Assembly (NCBI GenBank): GCA_003254925.1 | Contig: QANZ01042365.1 | Span: 96,843 to 160,842 of the forward strand | Direction of reading: 5' to 3' | From: Chamaecrista fasciculata | Taxonomy: Eukaryota > Streptophyta > Magnoliopsida > Fabales > Fabaceae | Length of the DNA: 64,000 bases | Shown: positions 23,803-36,334 of the stretch, one piece after another | Numbering within the stretch: position 1 is the stretch's first letter | Layout of the letters: every line of letters starts with the position of its first letter | Program-made: the position numbers and the translations under genes | Notes under the pieces: generated by a model | Seen by the model: only the letters and a program-made list of their open reading frames with translations | What the model was told of the DNA's origin: nothing | The model's database searches: none

Positions 23803-26800
23803 CTGAGTTGTCCTGCACGTAAATCTCAATTTTATATTGGGAGGGAAATAATGATTAAGATTTAAAACTTGTAATAATTAAATGAGATAACTAATAATGA
23901 GTTTAATATTAAGCCCACGCATGGTTCTCCGGGAATCTCTCCCTTCCCCTCGAGTGGAATTGACTTGGACTTCATTTATAATGTGGCGTCGTTTAAGGTA
24001 CCGCCACGCCACCAATATATTCATTTCAAAAACTCTCTAAAACCAGGATTCAAAAAAATTATTCATTCTGATTGTACGAATTTCATTTCATTTTTAAAAA
24101 AAAAAAAAAAAGAGAAAGAGTTGGATGGAATTAATTGAATGAGTTGTTAGGGATGATAATAATTTTGAAGTTGAAGCTAATCCCTTACACGTGATCAGAT
24201 GGAAAAAACGAATAAATTAAACAAGAAACAATAGTGGCAGCAACAGCAACAACAGCAACGTATGGATCCATAGGAATTGAAGATTGAGCGGAACGCGTGC
24301 CGGCACACATGTTCATCATTAACACATCAACATAAAACCATATTTTTCTTAATAATATATTTAGTTTGTATTCTTTTAATTTTTGGTTCGCTAAGGTATA
24401 ATTGTATAATGGTTGAGTAGGGTTAGGAACGATAGGAAGAGGCTGCTGTCAACAGCTCAAGCTTAGGAAACACGGCTTTTTTTAAATTTCGACCGACAAA
24501 ATTTAATAATTCGAATGGGCTTGGGTTTTTTCTTAATTATATCTGAATGTTAAGTTTCAACTTTCAGTTTACTGGCTTAAATTTTGTCTTATATACATAC
24601 AAGGTACTTTTGCATTGTGTATGTTGTAATCAAATTAACTTCGTGTTTTATATGTCAGTGATAGATCTAATAATTAATATCAAAATTTCGGTCAGAAGAT
24701 ATTGAGTTTTACTAATTTTAAAGAAAATAAAAATACAAATGGAACATTAATTAGGCGAGCCTGCCTTGTAACTCATCCCTTAAATGCAGTTATTATAATG
24801 CCAGAGATCAGATAATTTATCACTTCTTGTTATTTTCAGACCAAGAAATATGTGATATATATTAAAATAATGAACAAAAAAACCTCTACATATATGTAGT
24901 ATTTGTATTTGCGATATGTCCTCATAATATAATACTGAATTCATACTCAACAATAATGAATAAAATATTAAGAGTTGATCCATTTGATAGATATAATAAT
25001 TAAAATTTATGTGCAACTTTCTGGTGAAGAAAAGTTTCTAATTAACCAATAAGATATGCAATCTGGCGCACTCACTGTAAGTGTTTTATGATGCTTAATT
25101 AACTAATTAATACTCTCCATCAACCATTTTATTTTCCTAATGAAAAGAAAAACCCAAAAAAAAAAAAGTCCTTATCTCTCCATCTTTATCATATAAATGC
25201 TCCGATGAATCAAGGGCACTTTGTGATAGGATTTTAGATATCTTTTAGGGGGGGTGTCATGAAAGCTCGGTCCAATCATTTGGTATTACAAAAACAATAT
25301 TATCGCAAAGAGAAGTTTAGCCAATTAAGCAATGGGAATTTAATTTGTAGTTAACAAAAAGTTAGGGAAGGGGATGATGAATGAATGGATGAATGTTATT
25401 GTTAATGAACAGTAAAGGCAATTTTCAAGATAAAGACGTTGTCTCAATATACCCATGAGTTAGACGTAATTGGAGGATCATACTTTGCTGTGCTCAAATG
25501 AAAGTGAACCCAATCATACTGATTAGGTGCACGTGACAGAAAGCTATGTTTGTTTATCATGTTTTTGTCAAGTGGCCTTTTCATTAGCCCAAGCGTCTCT
25601 TTCTTATCATTAACCCTACTTCTCTTTTTTAAAAAAATTTATGTATTTTTCTGATTTTCTCTCACGCATATTATATTATACGTATAGCATACGGAATCAG
25701 TAGTTCAGTACTGTTTTAAACAGAATCATCATTTTATTCTCTAATAGATGTTTTGTCCTGAATATACACTAGCTGTGTATTTGTATTTTGTATATATACA
25801 ATTGTATTTAACAATTAAATTGATAAAACAGGCGTATTGAAATTTTATAAATATTCAACGAGATAAGATATTGTACAAAAAATAGTCAAGTCATCTTAAA
25901 GCCAAAAATAGAAAACCATGATCCATGCTTGTAATAACTAATAAGCATGGAAATCAAACAGGAGCTGCAGCTAAACATTGTTGACCACTAATTAGATCTG
26001 AACAAGACAATATAGAGCCACCAAAAATCAAAGGAGCAAAATTTTTTAGCCTATCAAGATATATACGATAGCTAAAAATCATTGACTGATCCAGGCCAAA
26101 AAAAATCATTGACTGATGTGTTGAAAGAATCTTCAAAAAATATTACGTTCCATTGACTGATTATCAATCACCCGTGAATTTGAAAAATACATTCTTAATT
26201 CTTAAAGAAGCCTTGAAATTTAAGATCGATAAGAATAACTCAGGATATGTACCGCCATCTATTATTTTTTTTCAAGCTAGCTTGTTCTTTTTCTCTTTGT
26301 CCCTTCTACTTTGCTCGTTAGGATAATGAAAAACAACAATAAAGTCCACGAAAGAAAACTAAAATTGTTATTTGATATGGAATCAAATTAAATTGGGTTT
26401 TTAAACATTTACTACCCAAATCTTTCGAAGCCAACATCTTTGATTTTTGTAATCAACCAACAGTCCAACATACTATCGCCACTTTTTTTTCAAAAAAAAA
26501 AAAAACTGATATTTCCATTTTTGGTAGGGAGGAGACGAAATTTTTCACTCTATCTCAACCTCAATTAGACATATATATACAAATGAGTGTGATTTGAACT
26601 TTGAAGTATATATGAATAATGAATTGGATTCAACATAGTTGATGAAAACCGAACCCAAATTAAATCACTTTTTTTTATTATTATTATAGTTATTGTGTAT
26701 AGAGAAAAAACGAAAGTGGGAAGTAGTAAGGAGGAAAAGGTTGGAGAGAATAGAAGAAAAGGCAGATAGAATAGAATGAGGAAGAAAAAGGAACTTGGGG

Positions 26801-27363
26801 ACCCCCCCACTGGCTCCCAGAGAGAGATGACGAAAAGAAGAAAATAAAATAAAAAGAAACCTAAAAACTGTTGAAGAAGAAATAGCCAAAAAAAGGGAGC
26901 AATTTTAAGAGGGTTTGACAGAAGGCTTCTCCTTTGTTACCTACATTGCCGGCCTGCATTGTCTTATCCAACCACTCATTCCACTTTTCTTTGTCCTTCT
27001 TCTTATTTTCTCTCTCGTTTCTTCACACTATCCTTTGTACAATACTATAACGCCATTTACACTTGCTTTTTTTATGGCTTTCAGTTTTGACGGCAACATT
27101 TAATGTCCCATTCATTCCTCTCTTTTTATTTCTCACATTACACAATAGATAAACAAGAGAGCTTTTGTCACACCCATATGATATGATTATCACCGACAAT
27201 AATAATAAAGTCGCATTTACGTGTTTCTCTTCGGCTTGCGTGTCGCCATTCCATTCGCTACTTCTTTCCTTCCCATTATACTTGCTACTTCACGGCTATT
27301 CCTCTTTAATTAATATCTAATCCATTCCCTTTTCCTCTGTGCTACTTATATTAATAAACAATA
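23803..27363. other. intergenic, AT-rich, one small ORF
   Basis: No gene of recognisable family. A 44-codon frame at 24185-24319 is listed separately. A short direct repeat (aaaatcattgactgat) occurs at about 26075 and 26103. Low-complexity purine or pyrimidine stretches at 26565-26890 give Phe/Leu/Ser-rich frames that do not look real. Confidence 0.5.
24185..24319 (-). CDS. candidate 44-residue membrane peptide
   Basis: ATG at 24319 (a second ATG follows directly) encodes MMNMCAGTRSAQSSIPMDPY, then a hydrophobic stretch VAVVAVAATIVSCLIYSFF and PSDHV. The layout, a short polar N-terminus and one helix near the C-terminus, resembles many tiny plant membrane proteins. The Ala/Val part is encoded by CAA-type repeats on the opposite strand, which weakens the case. 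No homologue is recalled. Confidence 0.28.
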   Translation of the reverse strand: MMNMCAGTRSAQSSIPMDPYVAVVAVAATIVSCLIYSFFPSDHV

Positions 27364-27902
27364 GGTTAAAGGGTCATTTGGTCTTAAATGTATACTTTAA
27401 TGTTCATTTTGGTTCACTATGTTTCAAAATGTTCAAATTGGTCTTAAATATTAGCAAAATGATTCATTTTGGTCTCAGACTATTGAATATGGCTTGTTTC
27501 AAGTTTAAACCTGGCAAGTTTAGAGCTACGTATTGTTCTCGAATAGTACTTTCTCTATCTAGTTGAAGCCATCAGCAAACGAGGTCAAATATGTCATAAA
27601 AAGTAGACTGTTATTTTTATAGTCAAACAAACAAAATTGATTATATTTCTTTCGTTTCAAATTCGAATGCGACGAATTCAGTGTCACGAGTTCCTCTTAA
27701 CAAGTCCTTTGAAATTCAAATGATAGATGAGAAAAATATGATCAAATTCAATAATTTGGGACCAAAATGAAACATTTTACCAATATTTAGGATCAAAATG
27801 AAATTTGTTGTCAATATTTAGGACCAATTTGAATATTTTGAAACATAATGGACCAAGATGAACATTAGAGCATACATTTAGGACCAAAATGACATTTTCA
27901 CC
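27364..27902. mobile_element. foldback MITE, Mutator-like
   Basis: A 539-bp inverted repeat beginning ggttaaagggtcatttgg and ending in ccaaaatgacattttcacc. Arms contain TTTGGTCTTAAAT and TTTTGGTTC-type cores. The flanks taaacaata (27355-27363) and taaacaatt (27903-27911) match at 8 of 9. The ends resemble those of the element at 9279. Arm divergence suggests it is older than that copy. Confidence 0.85.
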
Positions 27903-30900
27903 TAAACAATTTAGCTTTGCTATTTCCAAAAGCAGCCTCGGAGCGACGCCGTTTTCGCAATTTCGTACGTGAATCCCTCTAATTGCTGGACTTTACAAAT
28001 TAAACTGCTTGTTATTACCTCAATATATCAAACGCTTGCTTGTGGTTCGCTCTAATTTGTATGCACAAGTTGCTCATCCACCTAATCATCAATTCGTTTA
28101 GTGGGGGAGGCCTCTCACAAGCTGACACGTGGTCAGTTGGGTATTGTTGTCTTATGTGCATGTGTATCAACAGTGGATCGGACTAGAGCACTCAAAGTGG
28201 TAGATTCTATTTTAATTGGATTTAGTTTTGCATGCTGCATGACATTGACACGTTCTAAATGTGGTTAATCTCGTGAATTACCACAATACCAATTACTCTT
28301 ACAGCTTAAATCAACTCCGACTTTATCTACCACGTCACCACTATCTATAATAGTACTAGTAGAGACCACATTCAACACCCTAATAAATTAAGTTCCAAAT
28401 GATTTATTTTTTGTAAAAAATTTATATTTAATCAACAAATCAAATTCTAAATAATCTAAACATACGATTTAATTCTTAAAATCTCGGGTCATTGGAGATT
28501 CTTTATCCTGTTCACCGTAAATAGTAATATATGATGATCCTTTATAGTCAAGAACTCAAAGATGCCATGTGCATATGCAATGTCCCTTTCAGCCTATGGA
28601 CTCATGTAGGGGCGAGTCCTGTCAAGAGCCGTGTAAAATGCTTATCCCCAAAATATTTATAAAAAAAATAAATAAATTAAAGAGAGAGAACTAAAGTTTA
28701 TTAATTTGAATTTATAAAATTTAAAATTCATAAAAACATATATGTGAAAGTCGTTACCAGCAATGTTTTGGCCAAGTGCGCTAATTCAATTGGTGGTCTT
28801 GGTCTTCGATCACAACTTTTAAATATATTATATATAATAATTAGAGGTTTATATGATTATTTATGAAGAAGTTATCTTATTTATCTTTCATTTAAATTTT
28901 ATCATATCTTTGCAGGTAAATAGGAAATTTAGCGGAGGGTGCGTGAGTCAACGTTCATAGATATGATTCACCTAATCTTGAACTAACTCTCCCTCAAAAA
29001 TCACCCAAATAATTGGACTGATTCTATTAATTAACTCATTTCACATCATTGAATAGGAATAACTACAAGACCCAACTTTTACCTTACCATGATCGATCAT
29101 TGAATTTTCCTTTGTCATTTCTCATGCCATACATACATACATGCCCAGTAATATTCCTACTTAGATTTAGGTAAAGCTAAATTGGTTGGAAATCCAAATG
29201 TGGTGAATTAATGTGTCACAATGATTAGTTTTAATGAGTTGTCATGTTGAGCCAAAATTGGAATTTCATAGATAGATGAAATGATATAAGATTTGTCTGT
29301 ACGTATTTCTCTCTCTAGGCTAATAAGTCATTTTGAGTTGATATAACCAAAAAGTGGGGAGGAAGAAGCGAGGCCACCACCCAACCCATGTTCTATGGAC
29401 AGTCTTTTCCAAAAGTCTAAAAAAGCTTATTCCTAGTCTCTCCACTACATGACAATGTTTCATATTCGTCACGCCTTCTAATGACTATTACCCACTACTC
29501 ATTCATCATTTTCTTTCACATATTTATATCTAATTCATTTTCATCATCCTCTCATATATACATATATATGCATTAATTGGATCACAAGTTATGGATCCAG
29601 ATATTCCTCCTTATATATATATACATGCTAAAGGTTCAGAATGTTTCTCCAGTCACTTTCTAATTGCCATGAAATTATTTGCACATTATTTTCCAAAATT
29701 GAAAGATGCTATATATATACATGTATGTATTTATGTATAAACATATGAAATTGAGGGAGAAACTTAGGTTAATGAACCTTCTTCTACATTATATTGTATA
29801 TACGTGATATATACATAAAGTAGTTAATGGGTTAACATCATTTGTTGGTTATGATTGTAGGCACTTCAGGGACCACACAAATTACAGGTGGTTTTAAAAG
29901 GAATCACTAATCAATTCAAAAAAAGAAGAAGGGATATATGAGAAAAGAAAAAGAGATATGAATCTAATTTATTTTGGTGTGGCATGTATTGTATTATGCA
30001 TATACTAGAAGAAAAACAAAAAAAATGGATGGTGAAGTTTGGAGTGGTCAATTTCATGCGTGGATTTTATGGGTGGCGTATTTATGATGGGCCCAAGAAT
30101 TGAAGCTGTTGCGTTCATTTAAAGGGAGTGGTGGTCCATACAAAGGTCCAAATTGCTTGAAGTGGATTGGACGGCTGTGATTCATGGACTCATCTACTTT
30201 TGGACATCAACGGCCCACTTTTAACCAGGACCACTCCTCTTTCTCTATATTTCATTTTCACTCCGTCCTTTTCTTTACTTTAATTTTCCCTATTTCATTA
30301 ACTATCACTCTCAACCTGCATTTATAATTTCTTATGTATCCCATGCTTTTCTCCTCTATACTCCCCCACTGTCCATTTCACATATTTGGGTTTTAACTAC
30401 TAATTATCTTCTAATCAGACATCCATGATTTCCTTTTTGTAGTAATCAAACATTACTAAAAATATATCAGACTAATGACGGGAAACCTGAGGAATATATA
30501 TAGAGGTCATATGATATATATATCTTAATTAGAGTGGTTGTGTGGTGAAGCACATGAATATTGATCAATGTCTTTAATTTCTATATATATAAGCTTGTAC
30601 ACTTCACTAGCTTCTTTGTTCCTTACACATCAATCGTTTTCTTTAACTCGTTTTACTTCCTCCTTTTTCTCTCACGCCCGTGGCAAGTTCTGGAAGAATC
30701 CACAGCTCGGGTTACTACATTGTGTGATAATATGTATTTTTATAAACTTCGAGACATTGAGCCACAAGCCCACAACCTTACTCATCATTCATAAGTGTCT
30801 TTACCAAAAGTAATAACCATGATTTTTTCGTAAAAGAATTAAAAGTAAAACGTTCGTCTTTTAAAGATGTTAAAAAGGAAAAAAAAGTCTAACAAAAAAA

Positions 30901-31079
30901 AAGGAAAAAAAAGAAAACTATACGATGACAACACAAAATAAAAGAACAACGAATTATGGAGAAGAGTCTCAATAATAAGTGACCAAGGCCCAAAAAGCAG
31001 GCCTTACAGTTTTTCAACATGCTGAGCCCAAATACGATGGCAAACGACACCGTAGCGATGCGCATGCGCTTATATTATA
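27903..31079. other. intergenic, AT-rich
   Basis: No gene recognised. A promoter-like 'gcgacgccgttttcgc' motif at about 27941-27956 and GGCCCA-type motifs near 31008-31033 are typical of plant housekeeping promoters, but no coding exon follows either. (TA)n tracts are frequent at 29.5-29.8 kb. Frames at 30561-30813 are leader-like pyrimidine-rich DNA. Confidence 0.45.
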
Positions 31080-31564
31080 GGGTAAATTATGTTTTAGTAC
31101 CCAGTTGTATGACCCCATTCTATTTTGATACCTTGTAATTTAAAACGTGACATTAGTACACTGAGGTATGTATTGTTAACACTTTGGTATTGTGAACAAC
31201 TTTTTCTGTTAGATTTGGATGGAATTTCACACGTGCGTCTCACATGCCTCACTAAAATTTGATTTTCTTTAACTTTTGGTCAAAATAAAGATTAAACGCG
31301 ATCTAGATTTCGAAAAATACTTCTAAAATCCGAGAAATTTGGGAGGTGTTTTTCAAAATTCATATTGTGTTTGATCTTTGTTTTGACCAAAAGTTAGAAA
31401 AAATTGAGTTTTAGTAAGGTATGTCGATGCACTTGAAAAATTATGTCCAAATGTATCAAAGTGTTAACGATACATACCAAATAACCAAAGTGTCACATTT
31501 TAAATCACATGGTACCAAATTTGAATGATGTCAAACTACAAGTTACTAAAAGTGTAATTTACCC
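31080..31564. mobile_element. diverged foldback MITE related to the one at 5048
   Basis: A 485-bp inverted repeat with ends gggtaaattatgttttagta and the complement of gggtaaattacactttta. Cores read TTTGGTACC, TTTGATACC and so on, the same family as 5048-5477 but heavily diverged between arms. Flanks tatattata (31071-31079) and tatactata (31565-31573) match at 8 of 9. It is an older insertion of the same family. Confidence 0.87.
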
Positions 31565-32407
31565 TATACTATAAATGCCCCTTCTCTCTCTGCACAACTA
31601 CCAACAAAACCTAATTGTCGTCGCTGATGTATTGATTTGAGGAAATCGGCGGTGATTTTACAAAACATAAAGTTTTTTCCTGTTCATATTAAGGAAGGTT
31701 AAGTATGAAAAATCATCATGTAATTGTTTCTGACAAGTTAAGCAACGTCATTTTCTCATGGTTTTTCTCTTTTCTGTGTTTTTCCTTGACTTTTTAAGGT
31801 TTGAATGCAAAAAATGATCACATGATCACATCTTCCAACCGATGATTAACCTGATCACGGAATTTACATTGAGGCTTTCGCGAGGAACATTCGATTTTGA
31901 CCTATATATCATACGGAAACAAATCGAAATTCTCTACGCATCCCATTTCATTAATTTCGTCACATAATTTTAAGGAATTGGATACACGAAACGAAGGGGT
32001 TGACTGGTAGATTTAGAATATTCAAAATTGAGATAGCTGATAGGCTTAGACCAATAGTCGGAAACTCGGAGTTTCTTAAAGTTGAATTGAATGACTGTTA
32101 GACATTGAAAGGCAGATGCATCCTATTTCTAGTCTAACTGATGGTCGTAATAGTACCATATAAGGTGGCCAAGTTCGCTTAAAATTCAAACCTTAATTTC
32201 CTTTACTTAGGCTAGAAGATACATGCTTGGATCCTAGATTCATAGGCTTCCATTATGTGTATATAAGGTTGAATAGAAGAAGGCAATTATATTATATATA
32301 GCCTTAGCTTCATCTGTCATATACAAGCATCAAATTGCGCAAAGAGGAGCACATTGTTGAAGCTCTTCCTCTTAGATTCTATCGGCAAGAGCTGTGAACG
32401 AGTAGCT
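31565..32407 (+). other. upstream region of the glycine-rich gene
   Basis: A TATA-like tatatatagcc (about 32293-32303) lies some 110 bases before the start codon used below. Further left, 31565-31625 looks like a TATA box and CT-rich leader (tactataaatgcccc, ctctctctgcacaac), yet no coding exon follows that I can recognise. Confidence 0.35.
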
Positions 32408-33546
32408 ATGGGGCCTGGTGGACCTGGTGGAGGGCCCGGTGGATGGGGTGGGGGCGGGCCTGGAGGCCCGGGTGGGTTTGGTGGTGGGCCTGGAGGCCCG
32501 GGAGGATGGGGAGGAGGGCCTGGAGGCCCGGGTGGATGGGGAGGACCGGGCTTTGGTGGTCCTGGTCTTTTTGGTGGTTTGTGCAACGTTTTATCTTCTT
32601 GGTAAGTACTAAGTCGTAATTAGTGAACACTGATACTTATTAGTAGTACTAGTGGTTAAATATTCAAATTGATNCTAGTGGTTAAATATTCAAATGATCT
32701 ACAGTGAATTTTATTTTGCTTTTCAAATTATATCTTCTTCGGTACTAATCATCAAATTATTACTTTTGTTCCATAGAAAAAGATGGACACTTAAAAATAT
32801 ATAGACTTCTTTTCTTTTCTTTTCTTTGTCAAAATGTAAATTTAGTCTCATATCTTTTGTTGAGTTTTCAATTTGGTCCTGTATGTTTTTTTGTTACACA
32901 TTTGGTCCTAATTTTTGCAAAAGGTCTCAATTTGATTCCATATCTTTTGGTCAAGTTGCATAATTAGTCTTATATCTTTACAAAATGATCAACCAATGGT
33001 TGAAAGATATGAGACCACTTTTGCACCTGATTAAAAGATATAGGATCAATTTTGCAATTGAACCAAAAATATGGGACCAAACCTGCTATTAAAAAAATAT
33101 GGGACCAAATTAGGAACTGGCCCAAAGATATGAGATCAAAAGTGCAACAAAAAATTATATGAGACTAAATTAGAAACTCAGCAAACGATATAGAACTAAA
33201 TTTACACTTTGACCTTTTTATTTATATATATCTTTAAGATCAAAATTCACTCTAAGATATAACAGTAATAGTTTACGAACGATTTTAAAACAAAAAATAA
33301 TTTTAAAATTAAAATTAAATTCACTCTATACTAAGACTAATTGATGTATTTGACCATCCGTAATTAAATTAAAATTTTAAAAATTTTCTTCAATTCTTTT
33401 TTATTTATTTAGCTGATTGTAATATTTTTTTTGTTTGGATGAAAAACAGTCTCTCTTGCCTGTGCTGCTGTTGGTTGTGCCAAGATTGCTTTGGTGGACC
33501 TGGCCCATTTGGCGGTGGACCTGGCCCAGGCGGCCCACCTTTCTAA
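32408..33546 (+). CDS. glycine-rich protein with Cys-rich C-terminal module
   Basis: Two exons, 32408-32601 and 33450-33546, joined across a standard GT-AG intron; 96 residues. Residues 1-55 are low-complexity Gly/Pro/Trp repeats (GPGGPGG, WGGGPGG). The junction restores LCNVLSSC, and the second exon gives LSCLCCCWLCQDCFGG followed by GPGPFGGG and GGPPF. The central Cys-Trp segment LCCCWLxQDCFGGP flanked by Gly/Pro repeats is one I recall in small plant glycine-rich proteins of unknown function, possibly membrane-associated through the Cys cluster. The ATG at 32408 is the first Met in frame after the TATA-like site. The 848-base intron holds a foldback element and one N. The minus-strand Pro-rich frame is its shadow. 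Confidence 0.8.
32828..33214. mobile_element. foldback MITE inside the glycine-rich gene intron
   Basis: About 387 bp of inverted repeat: gtcaaaatgtaaatttag at the left pairs with ctaaatttacactttgac at the right, with internal TTTGGTCC/TTAGTCTCATATC-type cores in both arms. It resembles the 6229 and 14744 arms. Flanks cttttcttt and tttttattt are a weak (7 of 9) target-duplication candidate in low-complexity DNA. Confidence 0.82.
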
Positions 33547-34163
33547 GTTCTTGTATTTTTAATTTTTATAATGTTCAAGCTATTATTGGCTTTAGCATAT
33601 TACATTTCTATTTTAATTGTTTATTTTTTTCATTTTATCATCATCGGACTATTGTTTTCGACTATCGACTTTCCTTTTATCATCTTGAATGGTTAAAATA
33701 GGAGAGCAATGTAACGCCATTAGAATAAACTATTGTAAACTCGTTAATTTGATTCTTAACGAGTTATCCTAATCTATGAACTAAGTTATCAGCTTTCAAC
33801 ATTCTATGAATGACAGAAAGAGTATTATATAAGTAGGTATTGAAATTTAAATTAAACATAATAAAAAAACATATATAACAGTTTAATATTAACTCCCTTT
33901 TAACCAATAGCAACTTATTTTTTAATAAGAAAAATATCTCGACCTTTTATCTCACTTTTTTATAATTTATCAATATCTATTTTCATAAAAAAAAAATCAA
34001 AGCAATTCTTTATTAAAACAGTTTATTTTTATTTATAAAGTGAATCATATTATTACAATTGGGCCAAGAAAAAAAAATATAAACTAAAGTATTTCGGGGT
34101 TTGAAATAACCATGTAGGAACATAAAGTAAGTGCTGATACTTTTTTTCACTTAGAGTAACTAA
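33547..34163. other. 3' flank of the glycine-rich gene, AT-rich
   Basis: Probably 3' UTR and then AT-rich DNA. Nothing else recognised. Confidence 0.4.
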
Positions 34164-34374
34164 GGCTCCGTTTGGTATGTTTTTGGGTATGTAAAGGAAA
34201 GGGTTTTACAAGGGAAAAATTGTGAGGGAAAGGAAAAGTAGTTGAGGGAATGTAAAGTAGGTAAAGATTGAAAGTGTTTGGTATAAAAAGGTATGGGAGG
34301 GAAAGTAAAATAGATATAGAAAAAAATGACAAAAATGCCCTTCCCACAACCACCACAAGACAGCCGCCGCCGCC
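34164..34374. mobile_element. partial copy of the 22226-22761 element, reversed
   Basis: Begins ggctccgtttggtatg and matches the reverse complement of about 22555-22761 nearly base for base (AAGGGTTTT, GAGGGAAAGGAAAAGTA and ATGCCCTTCCCACAACC blocks). It stops in the GC-rich core at (gcc)n and a single N at 34375, after which unrelated AT-rich DNA follows. The rest of the element is missing or was lost in assembly. Confidence 0.8.
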
Positions 34375-34623
34375 NCTCATACTTTAAAGTTACAATTGAC
34401 CCATGAAAAAAACTATAAAGATACAATTAAAAATAACTACATACTTTTAGAATTTCAATAATACTTTGGTCGTTTGAGTTACTAAACTACTACTTTTATA
34501 TATTTTCTAATCATTATTTCCTCCTTTATTTTTTTCATGCTCTGTTTCTCCCAACTCCAATTTCACATATATAATGTTTTTAAATTCAATTAGATCCTTT
34601 TTTTATAAGAACTAAAACTTCAT

Positions 34624-35238
34624 TCAAGACCTCTTAAGGGCCAAAATAGATGAAATACAACTAGGCTTATCATCAATCCAAACATGACGACATGGATGAG
34701 AGATAGCAAATCTAGCTAAAGTGTGAGCAACATTATTACAATCACGGCTCACCCAATTCAGAGAGAAATTTTCAAAGAGATTCCAATGCCACCTAATGTT
34801 TCTTAAGATAACACCAACATGAGAAAAGACAAAGTCACAGTTAATAAAACTATTTGCAACGGTGGAACTGTCAGTTTCAACCAACACCTTCAAGCAATGG
34901 AAATAATGAGCTTGTTTAACCCCAAACTCAACTGCCAAGACTTCCAAAAAATCAACAGGATAGGAAGAGTGGATGCAATCAGTTGCAGCACAAATAATAT
35001 CCCCATTATGATATATGATAACACAACTAAGACTCACAAGATCATTAGATAAAGCCGCATCAACATTCACTTTAAAGTAACCAAGGGGTGGGGGGATCCA
35101 AACGCAAAAGGGAAGGACCATTAGGTCTATGAGTGCACTGAAAAGGAAACAACTCATATTCATAAATGAAATTTTTGGTACTGTTCCACAAATGAATTTC
35201 GTTAACAACAACAATAGATGGATTTGCCACTTTCCCAA
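34624..35238 (-). pseudogene. LINE-type RNase H domain remnant
   Basis: A 204-codon open stretch on the minus strand carries an RNase H-like domain of the kind found at the 3' end of plant non-LTR retrotransposons. It shows WIPPPLGYFKVNVDAAL (first Asp), LEVLAVEFGVKQAHYF (Glu), VLVETDSSTVANSF (second Asp) and NWVSRDCNNVAHTLARFA. No reverse transcriptase or endonuclease is visible upstream, so this is a truncated copy or 3' relic. The first codon is TTG, not ATG. A stand-alone host RNase H-like gene is the alternative, and less likely. Confidence 0.75.
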
Positions 35239-36334
35239 TTCATTTAGATATTTACTGTTAATTTATTCATTCACAAATAAACTCTTTTCCATGTTAATAT
35301 TATATATTAAACTTTTTCTAAATTAACATAATATTATTTTCTTATTAAAATTTTGGGGACTAAATTGACAACTTAGATGAAGTCCAAAGATAAAATGATT
35401 AATTTTCTTAAACTAAATATGAATAAATTATAATACAAATATTTGTGTACATTCATTATTAGTGTTTTATTTTTTAAAAATTGTGCATACTTTTTTAAAA
35501 AAATAAAAATTCATGCTTTTATATTATTATTTTATTTTTATGACTTTTATTAAATATCTATGTATAGTATATAAAATATTAATTCAATATTGTTATATAT
35601 AAATATAATGTAATAATTTATTCAAAAAAAATTGCCCCCCTAACAAACTTTTCTGCCTCCATGTCCCTCTGATAACAACTGAAGTAGAATTAAGCATACC
35701 GAAACACTATATTTCTTTTGATGATTATGTTGTTTTTAGCTTTTAGCTTTTAGCTTCTAGTCCTTCTTGTTTGTATTAAAAGAAAAATAGCATACCGAAA
35801 CAGAGTTAATGAAGCTGCTTTCATCGTAATACCCACTTATTGTTTATCCGTTGAATAGTTAAGATGATCAAAACGATTATATTGATCTAGTATTATAATA
35901 AATAGTTCTAAAATAATAATTTAATAATTATAAATAGATTATAAAATTTTTAAAATGAACAAAATTTATGTATACTTTAAAGTTTCATTAAATATTAATT
36001 AAGAAAATAAAATAAATAATAATTATGAAGAGAGAATATATATTTAAAATAAATATATTTTAGTCCATTGACTATACTAAAATAATTGAGTCCCATTAGA
36101 ATAGAGTAATCTTACCCCTTTCCATGGCAATAAGAAACTTTAACTTGATGAGATTAAGCCATTTCTAAAAATATAATAATCTCATAATTATTTTTTTAAT
36201 CCACGAACTAAATATAAGATTAATTTACTCTAAAACTCAAAGTCTTAAAATTGTTTTTTTAATCCATATATACTAAATGTCTCTTTGACGTAAATACACT
36301 TGTAATTTAAAGATATTTTAAAAAATCTCATATA
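35239..36334. other. intergenic, extremely AT-rich
   Basis: Long A/T tracts, no gene. A short triplication 'tttagcttttagcttttagcttc' occurs near 35738-35757. Confidence 0.45.

Noticed and set aside
23239-23865. Long open frames through the N run
   Set aside because: Artefacts of unknown bases.
26565-26890. Two minus-strand frames rich in Phe/Leu/Ser that resemble signal peptides
   Set aside because: The longer one starts at TTG, both are translated from purine-rich tracts and both overlap each other; composition explains them.
30561-30813. Plus-strand frames of 77-81 codons near a leader-like region
   Set aside because: Pyrimidine-rich low complexity, no motif, and no downstream exon.
32317-32586. 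Proline-rich minus-strand frame (extensin-like)
   Set aside because: It is the complement of the GGN/CCN repeats of the glycine-rich exon; the plus-strand exon joins to a conserved Cys module and explains the sequence.
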